64,000 bases of DNA from Phocoena phocoena (GCF_963924675.1 NW_027077413.1:868001-932000), one strand, 5' to 3'; shown: positions 50,627 to 62,373, numbered from the stretch's first letter. The notes: generated by a model from the letters alone, not told the origin. Program-made: numbers and translations.

Positions 50627-52374
50627 TTTGTGTTTTGTTTTCGAAATTTATTTTGATAATGGGATTTATCGGATTTTCACTGCTGCATTTCCGCCGCTGT
50701 ACACACGCTTGATTCTCTTACGGAGACATATATATCCATGGGTTTCAAGATTCTTCCTAGTCAGGTATATTCCTAGGCGTTGAATATGTGGTGTTGAGTC
50801 CATTTCGTTGAGCAAGGAGTAGGTCTTGTCTATTACATATTTGGCTTATGGAATGTTATCTGTGCTAATTTCAGTCTCTGGTTTTATGCAGCACCTCAAC
50901 GCACCTTTCCCCATAAGCAAGCACTAGTTGGTTTTCTAAATTTGAGACCCTGTTCTGTTTTGTAATTCAGTTCATGTGTAGTCAAGTTTACATTCCGTGT
51001 ATTAGTGATATCTTATGATGTTTCTTTTTCTGTGTGACGTAGTTCACGTAGAATCACCGTACCTGCATCCACTTACTATGCCGCTACGGGCCTGATGACA
51101 CAGATTTCATTGCTGAGTGATATTGCATTGAACGTACGTGCCACAACATCTTTATCCATTTTTTGCTTTCTGGGATATTTACCTGGTACTGTAGACGAGC
51201 TTCTTGGGAACACAGCCGTCCCAAACTTTGGGGTGGCTCTCCGTTTTTGATTTTAATTTCCCTAAGCAATAGGACCATAATTGCAATTGCCATAGGCTGT
51301 GTTGCTTTATTTCTTACGTGTTTCAGGAAACACCATACACTTCTCCATGGTGGCTGTTCACAATTTACATCCTGCCAATCAGCATAACAAGGCTCCGTGT
51401 TCTCCATATCCTGTCCTATCTTTCTGGATTTTACACTTTTTTCGGATGGCCCGTTTGCCCGGGGGGGCAGTGAGATTTCATTGTAGTGCAGATTTCCTTT
51501 ACAGGCTTGCTTGGTTCGCCAAAAAGGGCGTATGCGTTTTTTCCTGAATATATTCAGGAAAAAACGCATACGCACTTTTTGGCCAAGTGCATCATTGTCG
51601 ACGTTGTGCCTCTTTTCCTATGCTTTCAGGGCAATTCCAGTCTACCCCCTGCAATCGTTTTACTGAAATTCTGCCCCGCTTTCAAGTCCCCTTCGCAGGC
51701 TTACTTCAATATATTTTTGGAGGATAGCTGTCATTTATAACTCTGCAGGTTTGTGAAGTACAGTGCCCCTGAGCTCCTTTCTTCAACTCGCTTTCTTGTG
51801 AGCTGGGCACAAAACCGCAGGATTGCTTCAGGCCCTAATCTGTTTCCAGCAGGGCACACTGAGCCTTTGTTTAATTCCTCTTCCTGGTGGGCAATGAGCG
51901 TTACATTTGCCCGTGCAGACACCTACAGCTAGTCTCTCATTGGTTCTCCCTATTCCTGTTCATCTTGCACAGAAATTGCAAGCTGTGTGAAACAGGAGAT
52001 TAAAGGCACTGAATCTCCAAGCAGGGAGAATGTTAGTAAATCATCTGGAATGGTGAAACCGAGGACCAGGATACGAAACCTGAGATGCATTTTAAATCGT
52101 TTCCCAATCACACGGTGGACCATACTGTCGGTTTCCTATGCATGTTTTAGCTGGAGGAAGAATCCCTTGAACCTGAAGAGTTGGGACCCATGGAATAGAT
52201 ACCATGCAGTATGACTTCAAAGTGTCTGCATTTGCTCACCGAAACTCACCAATGCTATTTGCCTGAAGTGTCCAGCCTTATGTCTCAATCAGCTCTGGGT
52301 GTAGATGTGGTCAATCCCAGTTGCATCACATGCCCTGAGTGAATTATTTAAGAATTGCTCTCTATTTCACTGTC
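50627..52374 (+). repeat. Satellite monomer 30
   Basis: 1,748 bp, type 2; near-identical to monomer 27 at offset 5,244. Palindrome 51,515-51,586. Long open ORF2 remnant 51,084-51,575 (minus). Confidence 0.9.
51084..51575 (-). pseudogene. L1 ORF2 C-terminal remnant, 163 codons open (monomer 30)
   Basis: Translates to the same protein as the monomer 27 copy. It is part of the 5,244-bp-offset duplication and has no independent evidence of coding. Confidence 0.75.
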
Positions 52375-54121
52375 TTTGTGTTTTGTTTTCGAAATTTATT
52401 TTGATAATGGGATTTATCGGATTTTCACTGCTGTGTATCGGCCGCTGTACACATGCTTGATTCTCTTACGGAGACATATATATCCATGGGTTTTAAGATT
52501 CTTCCTAGTCAGGTATATTCCTAGGCGTTGAATATGTGGTGTTGAGTCCATTTCGTTGAGCAAGGAGTAGGTCTTGTCTATTATATATTTGGCTTATGGA
52601 AAGTTATCTGTGCTAATTTCAGTCTCTGGTTTTATGCAGCACCCCAAGGCACCTTTCCCCATAAGCAAGCACTAGTTGGTTTTCTAAATTTGAGACCCTG
52701 TTCTGTTTTGTAATGCAGTTCATGTGTAGTCAAGTTTACATTCCGTGTATTAGTGATATCTTATGATGTTTCTTTTTCTGTGTGACGTAATTCACGTAGA
52801 ATCACCATACCTGTATCCACTGACTATGCCGCTACGGGCCTGATGACACAGATTTCATTGCTGAGTGATATTGCATTGCACGTACGTGCCACAACTTCTT
52901 TATCCATTTTTTGCTTTCTGGGATATTTACCTGGTACTGTAGACGAGCTTCTTGTGAACACAGCCGTCCCAAACTTTGGGGTGGCTCTCTGTTTTTGATT
53001 TTAATTTCCCTAAGGAATAAGAACATAAGTGCAATTGCCATAGGCTGTGTTGCTTTATTTCTTACGTGTTTCAGGAAACACCATACACTTATCCAGGGTG
53101 GCTGCTGGCAATTTACATCCTGCCAATCAGCATAACAAGGCTCCCTGTTCTCCATATCCTGTCCTACCTTTCTGGATTTTACACTTTTTTCAGATGGCCC
53201 TTTTGCCCGGGGGGCAGTGAGACTTCATTGTAGTACAGATTTCCTTTACAGGCTTGCTTGGTTGGCCAAAAAGGGCGTATGCGTTTTTTCCTGAATATAT
53301 TCAGGAAAAAACGCATACGCCCTTTTTGGCCAAGTGCATCATTGTCGACGTTCTGCCTCTTTTCCTATGCTTTCAGGGCAATTCCAGTCTACCCCCTGCA
53401 ATCGTTTTCCTGAAATTCTGCCCCGCTTTCAAGTCCCCTTCGCAGGCTTACTTCATTATATTTTTGGAGGATAGCTGTCATTTATAACTCTGCAGGTTTG
53501 TGAATTACAGTGCCCCTGAGCTCCTTTCTTCAACTCGCTTTCTTGTGAGCTGGGCACAAAACCGCAGGATTGCTTCAGGCCCTAATCTGTTTTCAGCAGG
53601 GCACGCTGAGCCTTTGTTTAATTCCTCTTCCTGGTCGGCAATGAGCGTTACATTTGCCCGTGCAGACACCTACAGCTAGTCTCTCATTGGTTCTCCCTAT
53701 TCCTGTTCATCTTGCACAGAAATTGCAAGCTGTGCCAAACAGGAGGTTAAAGGCACTGACTCTCCAAGCGGGGAGAGTGTTAGTAAAGCATCTGGAATGG
53801 TGAACCCGAGGACCAGGATACGAAAACTGAGATGCATTTTAAATCGTGTCCCAATCACACAGTGGACGATACTCTGGGTTTACCATGCATGTTTTAACTG
53901 GAGGAAGAATGCCTTGAACCTGGAGAGTTGGGACCCATGGAATGGGTACCATGCAGTATGACTTCAAAGGGTCTGCATTTGCTCACCGAAACTCACCAAT
54001 GCTATCAGCCTGAAGTGTCCAGCCTTATGTCTCAACCAGCTCAGGGTGTAGATGTGGTCAATCCCGGTTGCATCACATGCCCTGAGTGAATTAGTTAAGA
54101 ATTGCTCTCGATTTCACTGTC
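52375..54121 (+). repeat. Satellite monomer 31
   Basis: 1,747 bp, type 2; near-identical to monomer 28. Palindrome 53,262-53,333, perfect. ORF2 frame open 52,832-53,155 (minus). Confidence 0.9.
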
Positions 54122-55868
54122 TTTGTGTTTTGTTTTCGAAATTTATTTTGATAATGGGATTTATCGGATTTTCACTGCTGCGTTTCGGCCACTGTACACA
54201 CGCTTGATTCTCTTACGGAGACATATATATCCATGGGTTTTAAGATTCTTCCTAGTCAGGTATATTCCTATGCGTTGAATATGTGGTGTTGAGTCCATTT
54301 CGTTGAGCAACGAGTAGGTCTTGTCTATTACATATTTGGCCTATGGAAAGTTATCTGTGCTAATTTCAGTCTCTGGTTTTATGCAGCACCCCAAGGCACC
54401 TTTCCCCATAAGCAAGCACTAGTTGGTTTTCTAAATTTGAGACCCTGTTCTGTTTTGTAATTCAGTTCATGTGTAGTCAAGTTTACATTCCGTGTATTAG
54501 TGATATCTTATGATGTTTCTTTTTCTGTGTGACGTAGTTCACGTAGAATCACCGTACCTGCATCCACTCACTATGCCGCTACGGGCCTGATGACACAGAT
54601 TTCATTGCTGAGTGATATTGCATTGCACGTACGTGCCACAACTTCTTTATCCATTTTTTGCTTTCTGGGATATTTACCTGGTACTGTAGACGAGCTTCTT
54701 GGGAACACAGCCGTCCCAAACTTTGGGGTGGCTCTCTGTTTTTGATTTTAATTTCCCTAAGGAATAGGACCATAAGTGCAATTGCCATAGGCTGTGTTGC
54801 TTTATTTCTTACGTTTTTCAGGAAACACCATACACTTCTCCAGGGTGGCTGTTGGCAATTTACATCCTGCCAATCAGCATAACAAGGCTCCCTGTTCTCC
54901 ATATCCTGTCCTACCATTCTGGATGTTACCCTTTTTTCAGATGGCCCTCTTGCCCGGGGGGCAGTGAGACTTCATTGTAGTGCAGATTTCCTTTACAGGC
55001 TTGCTTAATTGGCCAAAAAGGGCGTATGGGTTTTTTCCTGAATATATTCAGGAAAAAACGCATACGCCCTTTTTGGCCAAGTGCATCATTGTCGACGTTC
55101 TGCCTCTTTTCCTATGCTTTCAGGGCAATTCCAGTCTACCCCCTGCAATCGTTTTCCTGAAATTCTGCCCCGCTTTCAAGTCCCCTTCGCAGGCTTACTT
55201 CAATATATTTTTGGAGGATAGCTGTCATTTATAACTCTGCAGGTTTGTGAATTACAGTGCCCCTGAGCTCCTTTCTTCAACTCGCTTTCTTGTGAGATGG
55301 GCACAAAACCGCAGGGTTGCTTCAGGCCCTAATCTGTTTCCGGCAGGGCACGCTGAGCCTTTGGTTAATTCCTCTTCCTGGTGGGAAATGAGCGTTACGT
55401 TTGCCCGTGCAGACACCTACAGCTAGTCTCTCATTGGTTCTCCCTATTCCTGTTCATCTTGCACAGAAATGGCAAGCTGTGCCAAACAGGAGATTAAAGG
55501 CACTGACTCTCCAAGCAGGGAGAGTGTTAGTAAAGCATCTGGAATGGTGAACCCGAGGACCAGGATACGAAAACTGAGATGCATTATAAATCGTTTCCCA
55601 ATCACACGGTGGACCATACTGTGGGTTTCCCATGCATGTTTTAGGTGGAGGAAGAATACCTTGAACCTGAAGAGTTGGGACCCATGGAATAGGTACCATG
55701 CAGTATGACTTCAAAGGGTCTGCATTTGCTCACCGAAACTCACCAATGCTATCAGCCTGAAGTGTCCAGCCTTATGTGTCAACCAGCTCTGGGTATAGAT
55801 GTGGTAAATCCCGGTTGCATCACATGCGCTGAATGAATGATTTAAGAATTGCTCTCTATTTCACTGTC
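54122..55868 (+). repeat. Satellite monomer 32
   Basis: 1,747 bp, type 2. Palindrome 55,009-55,080 with one mismatch (TATGGG). ORF2 frame open 54,579-54,917 (minus). Confidence 0.9.
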
Positions 55869-57615
55869 GTTGTGTTTTGTTTTCGAAATTTATTTTGATA
55901 ATGGGATTTATCGGATTTTCACTGCTGCGTTTCGGCCGCAGTACACACGCTTGATTCTCTTACGCAGACATATATATCCATGGGTTTTAAGATTCTTCCT
56001 AGTCAGGTATATTCCTAGGCGCTGAATATGTGGTGTTGAGTCCATTTCGTTGAGCAAGGAGTAGGTCTTGTGTATTACATATTTGGCTTATGGAAAGTTA
56101 TCTGTGCTAATTTCAGTCTCTGGTTTTATGCAACAACCCAACGCACCTTTCCCCATAAGCAAGCAGTAGTTGGTTTTCTAAATTTGAGACCCTGTTCTGT
56201 TTTGTAATTCAGTTCATGTGTAGTCAAGTTTACATTCCGTGTATTAGTGATATCTTATGATGTTTCTTTTTCTGTGTGACGTAGTTCACGTAGAATCACC
56301 GTACCTGCATCCACTCACTATGCCGCTACGGGCCTGATGACACAGATTTCATTGCTGAGTGATATTGCATTGTACGTACGTGCCACAACTTCTTTATCCA
56401 TTTTTTGCTTTCTGGGATATTTACCTGATACTGTAGACGAGCTTCTTGTGTACACAGCCGTCCCAAATATTGGGGTGGCTGTCTGTTTTTGATTTTAATT
56501 TCCGTAAGCTATAGGACCATAAGTGGAAGTGCCACAGGCTGTGTTGCTTTGTTTCTTACGTGTTTCGGGAAACACCATACACTTCTCCAGGGTGGCTGTT
56601 GGCAATTTACATCCTGCCAATCAGCATAACAAGGCTCCCTGTTCTCCATATCCTGTCCTACATTTCTGGATTTTACACTTTTTTCAGATGGCCCTTTTGC
56701 CCGGGGGGCAGTGAGACTTCATTGTAGTGCAGATTTCCTTTACAGGCTTGCTTGGTTGGCCAAAATGTGCGTATGCGTTTTTTCCTGAATATATTCAGGA
56801 AAAAACGCATACGCCATTTTTGGCCAAGTGCATCATTGTCGACGTTCTGCCTCTTTTCCTATGCTTTCAGGGCAATTCCAGTCTACCCCCTGCAATCGTT
56901 TTCCTGAAATTCTGCCCCGTTTTCAAGTCCCCTTCGCAGGCTTACTTCAATATATTTTTGGAGGATAGCTGTCATTTATAACTCTGCACGTTTGTGAATT
57001 ACAGTGCCCCTGAGCTCCTTTCTTCAACTCGCTTTCTTTTGAGCTGGGCACAAAACCGCAGGATTGCTTCAGGCCCTAATCTGTTTCCAGCAGGGCACAC
57101 TGAGCCTTTGTTTAATTCCTCTTCCTGGTGGGCAATGAGCGTTACATTTGCCCGTGCAGACACCTACAGCTAGTCTCTCATTGGTTCTCCCTATTCCTGT
57201 TCATCTTGCACAGAAATTGCAAGCTGTGTCAAAGAGGAGGTTAAAGGCACTGACTCTCCAAGCGGGGAGAGTGTTAGTAAAGCATCTGGAATGGTGAACC
57301 CGAGGACCAGGATACGAAAACTGAGATGCATTTTAAATCATTTCCCAATCACACGGTGGACGATACTCTGGGTTTCCCATGCATGTTTTAGCTGGAGGAA
57401 GTATGCCTTGAACCTGGAGAGTTGGGACCCATGGAATGGGTACCATGCAGTATGACTTCAAAGGGTCTGCAGTTGTTCACCGAAACTCACGAATGCTAGC
57501 AGCCTGAAGTGTCCAGCCTTATGACTCAACCAGCTGTGTGTGTAGATGTGGTCAATCCCGGTTGCATCACATGCCCTGAGTGAATTATTTAAGAATTGCT
57601 CTCTATTTCACTGTC
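55869..57615 (+). repeat. Satellite monomer 33
   Basis: 1,747 bp, type 1. Palindrome 56,756-56,827 with three clustered mismatches. Its 3' third has the monomer 18/23 markers. Confidence 0.9.
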
Positions 57616-59362
57616 TTTGTGTTTTGTTTTCGAAATTTATTTTGATAATGGGATTTATCGGATTTTCACTGCTGCATTTCCGCCGCTGTACACACGCTTG
57701 ATTCTCTTACGGAGACATATATATCCATGGGTTTTAAGATTCTTCCTAGTCAGGTATATTCCTAGGCGTTGAATATGTGGTGTTGAGTCCATTTCGTTGA
57801 GCAAGGAGTAGGTCTTGTCTATTACATATTTGGCTTATGGAATGTTATCTGTGCTAATTTCAGTCTCTGGTTTTATGCAGCACCCCAAGGCACCTTTCCC
57901 CATAAGCAAGCACTAGTTGGTTTTCTAAATTTGAGACCCTGTTCTGTTTTGTAATTCAGTTCATGTGTAGTCAAGTTTACATTCCGTGTATTAGTGATAT
58001 CTTATGATGTTTGTTTTCCTGTGTGACGTAGTTCACGTAGAATCACCGTACCTGCATCCACTCACTATGCCGCTACGGGCCTGATGACACAGATTTCATT
58101 GCTGAGTGATATTGCATTGCACGTACGTGCCACAACTTCTTTATCCATTTTTTGCTTTCTGGGATATTTACCTGGTACTGTAGACGAGCTTCTTGTGAAC
58201 ACAGCCGTCCCAAACATTGGGGTGGCTCCCTGTTTTTGATTTTAATTTCCGTAATCTTTGGGACCATAAGTGGAAGTGCCATAGGCTGTGTTGCTTTGTT
58301 TCTTATGGGTTTCAGGAAACACCATACACTTCTCCAGGGTGGCTGTTGGCAATTTACATCCTGCCAATCAGCATAACAAGGCTCCCTGTTCTCCATATCC
58401 TGTCCTACCTTTCTGGATTTTACACTTTTTTCAGATGGCCCTTTTGCCCAGGGGGCACTTAGACTTCATTGTAGTGCAGATTTCCTTTACAGGCTTGCTT
58501 GGTTTACGAAAAAGGGCGTATGCGTTTTTTCCTGAATATATTCAGGAAAAAATGCATACGCACTTTTTGGCCAAGTGCACCATTGTCGACGTTCTGCCTC
58601 TTTTCCTATGCTTTCTGGGCAATTCCAGTCTACCCCCTGCAATCGTTTTCCTGAAATTCTGTCCCGCTTTCAAGTCCCCTTCGCAGGCTTACTTCAATAT
58701 ATTTTTGGAGGATAGCTGTCATTTATAACTCTGCAGGTTTGTGAATTACAGTGCCCCTGAGCTCCTTTCTTCAACTCGCTTTCTTGTGAGCTGGGCACAA
58801 AACCGCAGGATTGCTTCAGGCCCTAATCTGTTTCCGGCAGGGCACGCTGAGCATTTGGTTAATTCCTCTTCCTGGTGGGAAATGAGCCTTACATTTGCCC
58901 GTGCAGACACCTATAGCTAGTCTCTCATTGGTTCTCCCTATTCCTGTTCATCTTGCGCAGAAATTGCAAGCTGTGCCAAACAGGAGGTTAAAGGCACTGA
59001 CTCTCCAAGCCGGGAGAGTGTTAGTAAACCGTCTGGAATGGTGAACCCGAGGACCAGGATACGAAAACTGAGGTGCATTTTAAATCGTTTCCTAATCACA
59101 CGGTGGACCATACTCGCCGTTTCCCACGCATGTTTTAGCTGAAGAAAGAATCCCTTGAACCTGGAGAGTTGGGACCCTTGGAATGGGTACCATGCAGTAT
59201 GACTTCAAAGGATCTGCATTTGTTCACCAAAACTCACCAATGCTATCAGCCTGAAGTGTCCAGCCTTATGTCTCAACCAGCTCTGGGTGTAGATGTGGTA
59301 AATCCAGGTTGCATCACATGCCCTGAGTGAATTATTTAAGAATTGCTTCCTATTTCACTGTC
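57616..59362 (+). repeat. Satellite monomer 34
   Basis: 1,747 bp. Mixed markers at the type-diagnostic sites (CAAACATTGGGG with CCGTAATCTTTGG). ORF2 frame open 58,073-58,396 (minus). Palindrome 58,503-58,574 with several mismatches. Substitutions rise towards its 3' end as the array edge approaches. Confidence 0.9.
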
Positions 59363-59828
59363 ATTGTGTTTTGTTTTTGAAATTTATTTTAATAATGGGA
59401 TTTATCGGATTTTCACTGCTTCGTTTATGCCACTGTACACGCGCTTGATTCTGTTACGGAGACATATAAGTCCATGGGTTTTAAGATTCTTACTAATCCG
59501 GTATATTCTTAGGCATTGAATATGGCGTGTGGAGTCCATTTCGTTGAGCAAGGAGTAGGTCTTGACTATTACATATTTGGCTTATGGAATGGTATCTGTG
59601 CTAATTTCAATCTCTGGTTTTATGCAGCACCCCAACTCACCTTTCCCCTTAAGGAAGCATAAGTTGGTTTTCTTAATTTGAAACCCTCTTCTCTTTTGTA
59701 ATTCAGTTCATGTGTAGCCATGTTAACATTCCATGTATTAGTGATATCTTATGTCTTTTTCTTTTTGAATTATGTGACTTCGAATGATCACACGTAACTC
59801 CTCTTGAGTTGTTATAACTGGCCGTATT

Positions 59829-60062
59829 TCATTGATTTCCAGGCTGAGTAATATTCCACTCTACATAAGCACCACATCTCTGTCCGTTTTTTCTCTGCAG
59901 ATACTTTAAGTTATATCCTAGTCGAGGATCTTTTAAACAGAGAGGTGGTAAACATTGGGGTGCCTGTGTCCTCTCGATTTTTGTTTTTCCCAAGATATAC
60001 GTCCATGAGTGCAAGTGCCCTGTGCTCGGTAGCTCATTTTTTAGATGCTTTAGTAAACACAA
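59829..60062 (-). pseudogene. L1 ORF2 C-terminal remnant in the edge monomer
   Basis: A 77-codon frame ends with QRCGAYVEWNITQPGNQ, which aligns with the WIKKLWHVRAMQYHSAMK block of the array copies by position. It is more diverged and independent of the homogenised monomers. Confidence 0.55.
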
Positions 60063-60237
60063 TAGACTTATCCAGAGTGACCGTTGGCAATATACATTTC
60101 CACTATAAGACTCACAGGGCTCCCTTTTCTCCTTGCCCTGTCCTGCATTTCTGGTGTTTACACTTTATGAGGACGGCTCTTCTGACTGATGCAAAGTGAT
60201 ATGTTTTGTAGTATTGATTTCCAGTGCCCACCTGTTT

Positions 60238-60310
60238 GGTTGGCTAAAAAAGTGTATGCCCTTTTCTTGAATATATACAGAAAAAGACGCATACACCCTT
60301 TTTGGCCAAC
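60238..60310. mobile_element. Diverged MITE palindrome in the edge monomer
   Basis: GGTTGGCTAAAAAAGTGTATG on the left and GCATACACCCTTTTTGGCCAAC on the right still pair across a degenerate A/T core. Its right end keeps GGCCAAC, one base closer to a mariner-type terminus than the homogenised copies (GGCCAAG). It shows that the element was in the unit before the array was homogenised. Confidence 0.75.
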
Positions 60311-60945
60311 TGCAATGTTGGCAATGTTCAGCCCCTTTTCTTGTGCTTAATGGCGAGTCCTTTCTACCTCTTCCAATCCCTTTCCTGCCATTCTCCGTTG
60401 CTTACAAGTCCTTTTCTCTGACTTTCCTCAAGACATTTTTCAGTGATAGATATTTTCAATTCTGCAGTTTCATGAATTTTAGTGCCCCTGAGTTCCATTT
60501 TCCAACTTGTGTTTATGGGAACTGGCCACAAAGCATCAGGATTCCTCAAGCCCTATTCTGTTTCCATGGGCAACCCTAGCCTTTGGTCAATTCGTCTTCC
60601 TGATTGGAAATTAGAGTGGCATGTGCCTGTCCGAACACCTAGGACTTGTCTCTCATTGTTCCTCCTCCTTCTGCTTCATCCTCTGGACAAATTCCAAACT
60701 GTATGCAACAGGATGTTGACAGTGCTGACATCTCCAAGTGGGGAGACTGTTAGTAAAGACGCTGGAGTGGTGAACCCTAGCACCAAGAGATGAGGAGATG
60801 AGATGCCTTTACCAAACTTTTCCCGATCAGACGGTATACCATCCTCTGGGTGTGACAGGCATGTTTTAGGTGTAGGAAGGGTCCCATTCATGTGAGGAGA
60901 ACACCAGGGGATTTTCAATATCAGTGTCTCTCCGCAACCCAAACT

Positions 60946-61105
60946 GGGGAATTTTTTAAGCTACGGCTACACATATGTTCATTAAGGGCCTTGGGAAGTA
61001 GGCAGAGTCCAAACTTTAGATGATTGAAGTCTTCAGGGTCAGAAGCACTCACCACTGTCTTCCCTTAGATTCCATTTTTACTGTCATTGATGGATGATGT
61101 CAATA
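60946..61105. other. Array edge spacer, no recognised feature
   Basis: Satellite homology is no longer clear here. A faint CACTGTCTT near 61,053 followed by a GATGGATGATG stretch sits where the next monomer would begin, but this could be chance. Confidence 0.4.
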
Positions 61106-61285
61106 AAAATATCTATTCTTTTTCAGATCATTTCCCCTTATAGGTTATTGCAAAATATTGAGTGTAGTTCCCTGTGCTATACAGTAGTTCCTTGCTGATG
61201 ATTTCATACATAGCAGTGTGTATGTGTTAATCCCAAACTGTTAATTTATCCCTCCTCCTACCATTTCCCTTTGGTAATAATAAAT
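61106..61285 (-). mobile_element. LINE-1 3' UTR fragment, inverted
   Basis: CTTATAGGTTATTGCAAAAT, CCCTGTGCTATACAGTAG and GTGTTAATCCCAAACTGTTA are the reverse complement of a common artiodactyl/cetacean L1 3' UTR as I recall it. It ends abruptly at TTTGGTAATAA. Orientation is the same as the L1 in the satellite monomers. Confidence 0.75.
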
Positions 61286-61620
61286 TATAAGATTTTATGC
61301 TTCTCAGAAATGGGGGAGCTGAAAGAGAGGTATCATTTTCAATGCAAAAGCATTTAAAACAAGATTGAAGCTTTAACCAAGATTATTAGATGTACATCCT
61401 TGGAAAGAAATCACTTTGTTTCTCTAATATTGACCTGACAAAGAAGACAAACCTTTTCACTGAACTTGCTTATAAGAAAGTGATGGAAATATCAAATGGA
61501 AGTGTTAGAAACATCTTATTTTACCCGAGCCTTATACACTGTTCTATGTTAATTACAGTTTGGCTCACACATCTGTTCATTGAAGTTACAATGTTCTCAA
61601 TTTCTGTTACTGATCCTCCA
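61286..61620. other. Unannotated non-repetitive stretch
   Basis: A/T-rich sequence. A 126-codon frame starts at 61,390 but has no family resemblance or composition signal. Nothing is supported here. Confidence 0.4.
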
Positions 61621-62000
61621 GAGTGGACGCCAACAAGTGTCCCCCTGCCCAGTGTCATTGGAGCCAATAGATCGAGACTGAGTTTGGTTCAAAAGCAAAG
61701 GAAACTTTATATTTTGATCAGAGAATGGAGAGGTGCTACCCTGTGGGCTGTGGGCTGGGCTGCTGTGTAGAGATCCTGTCAGAGTCACTGGGAGGGAGGG
61801 GGCTGAGCTCTCGAGAACCTGGTTGGCTGCAGCTCAGGCTCTATGTCACGGAGTCTGAACTGGGCCCCAGGAGCTGAAGTGTCATCGAGCCATTCTGCTC
61901 TAGGAAATCTGGTCTGAAGTGCCGGGTGTGGAACCTCTGTATGCGGGACACTAGGAGCACCTGAAATTAGACAAAGCACAAAGGATAAAAATGGTTAGAC

Positions 62001-62013
62001 TTTATTTTATTGC
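62001..62013 (-). promoter_or_regulatory. Candidate poly(A) signal (AATAAAATAAA)
   Basis: Reverse complement of TTTATTTTATTG. It is meaningful only if the surrounding LTR call is right; in A/T-rich DNA it can occur by chance. Confidence 0.35.
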
Positions 62014-62373
62014 CCAGATTCTGTTTTTATCTCCCAGGCATTTTTAAGGGGCTTTGCCTGGGACAAACTTCTCTTCTGCCTTTTGTCCCTTTCCTCATTC
62101 TTGGAGTGCTGCGGGTGCAGACCCTTCTTCTGTAACTGCTGAGTGCTGAGTTAGGAGGCTTCATACCCGTGGGCGAGGGTCAGAACTTCTCCCCAGCAGC
62201 CTCCAGGTGACGTTGATTGTCCCCAGGCCTCCTGCCTCCCTGCTCGTCCACCTGAGCACCAGTATTGGAAGTGTTATAGATTCTAATGACCTTTAAGGGT
62301 CCAGAAAGGAGATGTGCAGTGGCGCTGTGAGGTCCAGTTTCACTCTGCCCCACATTTGTTCGGCCACCTTAGG

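Larger units (their letters stand above)
44880..54434 (+). repeat. Trimeric higher-order repeat, offset 5,244 bp
   Basis: About 44,880-49,190 recurs at 50,124-54,434. I noticed around seven substitutions in ~4.3 kb. The copies share odd markers such as CATCCATGTATTAGC, CCTATGCGTTGAA and GAGCAACGAG. Left and right limits are where the markers stop agreeing (GAGGCTTTG versus GAGCCTTTG; AATTTGTGACC versus AATTTGAGACC). Confidence 0.85.
1..60945 (+). repeat. Satellite array, 35 tandem ~1,747-bp monomers, L1-derived (common cetacean satellite type)
   Basis: Thirty-five head-to-tail copies of a ~1,747-bp unit fill this span, phased here on the conserved TTTGTGTTTTG that follows CACTGTC. All copies are in the same orientation. 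Seen directly: monomer lengths of 1,745-1,749 bp apart from indel-bearing copies of 1,723 (twice), 1,740 and 1,761 bp and the diverged last copy. Known: the common cetacean satellite has a ~1.75 kb repeat in most families, and cetacean heterochromatic satellites have been described as L1-based. Inferred: this is that satellite, so the source is a whale, probably not a dolphin, where the unit is shorter. The array continues beyond the left edge. Confidence 0.85.
59363..60945 (+). repeat. Satellite monomer 35, diverged edge copy
   Basis: About 1,583 bp. Bases 59,363 to ~59,760 are roughly 90% like neighbours by eye. From ~59,760 on the copy is much more diverged and closer to ordinary inverted L1 (GGCTGAGTAATATTCCA, AACATTGGGGTGCC). 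Homology to the unassigned segment is still visible (CTCCAAGTGGGGAGACTGTTAG at ~60,729) and fades near 60,945, short of the expected unit end. This is the right boundary of the array. Confidence 0.8.

Noticed and set aside
1..60945. CENP-B box search in the monomer
   Set aside because: I looked for TTCG....A..CGGG in both orientations in the consensus monomer and saw no match, so I do not claim a centromeric protein-binding motif.
1..60945. CRISPR-like interpretation of palindromic repeats at regular spacing
   Set aside because: The spacing is 1.75 kb, the intervening sequence is itself repeated, and the host is a mammal.
61390..61770. A 126-codon + strand frame
   Set aside because: No recognisable domain, and it runs from A/T-rich unique sequence into the LTR-like region; best explained by chance.
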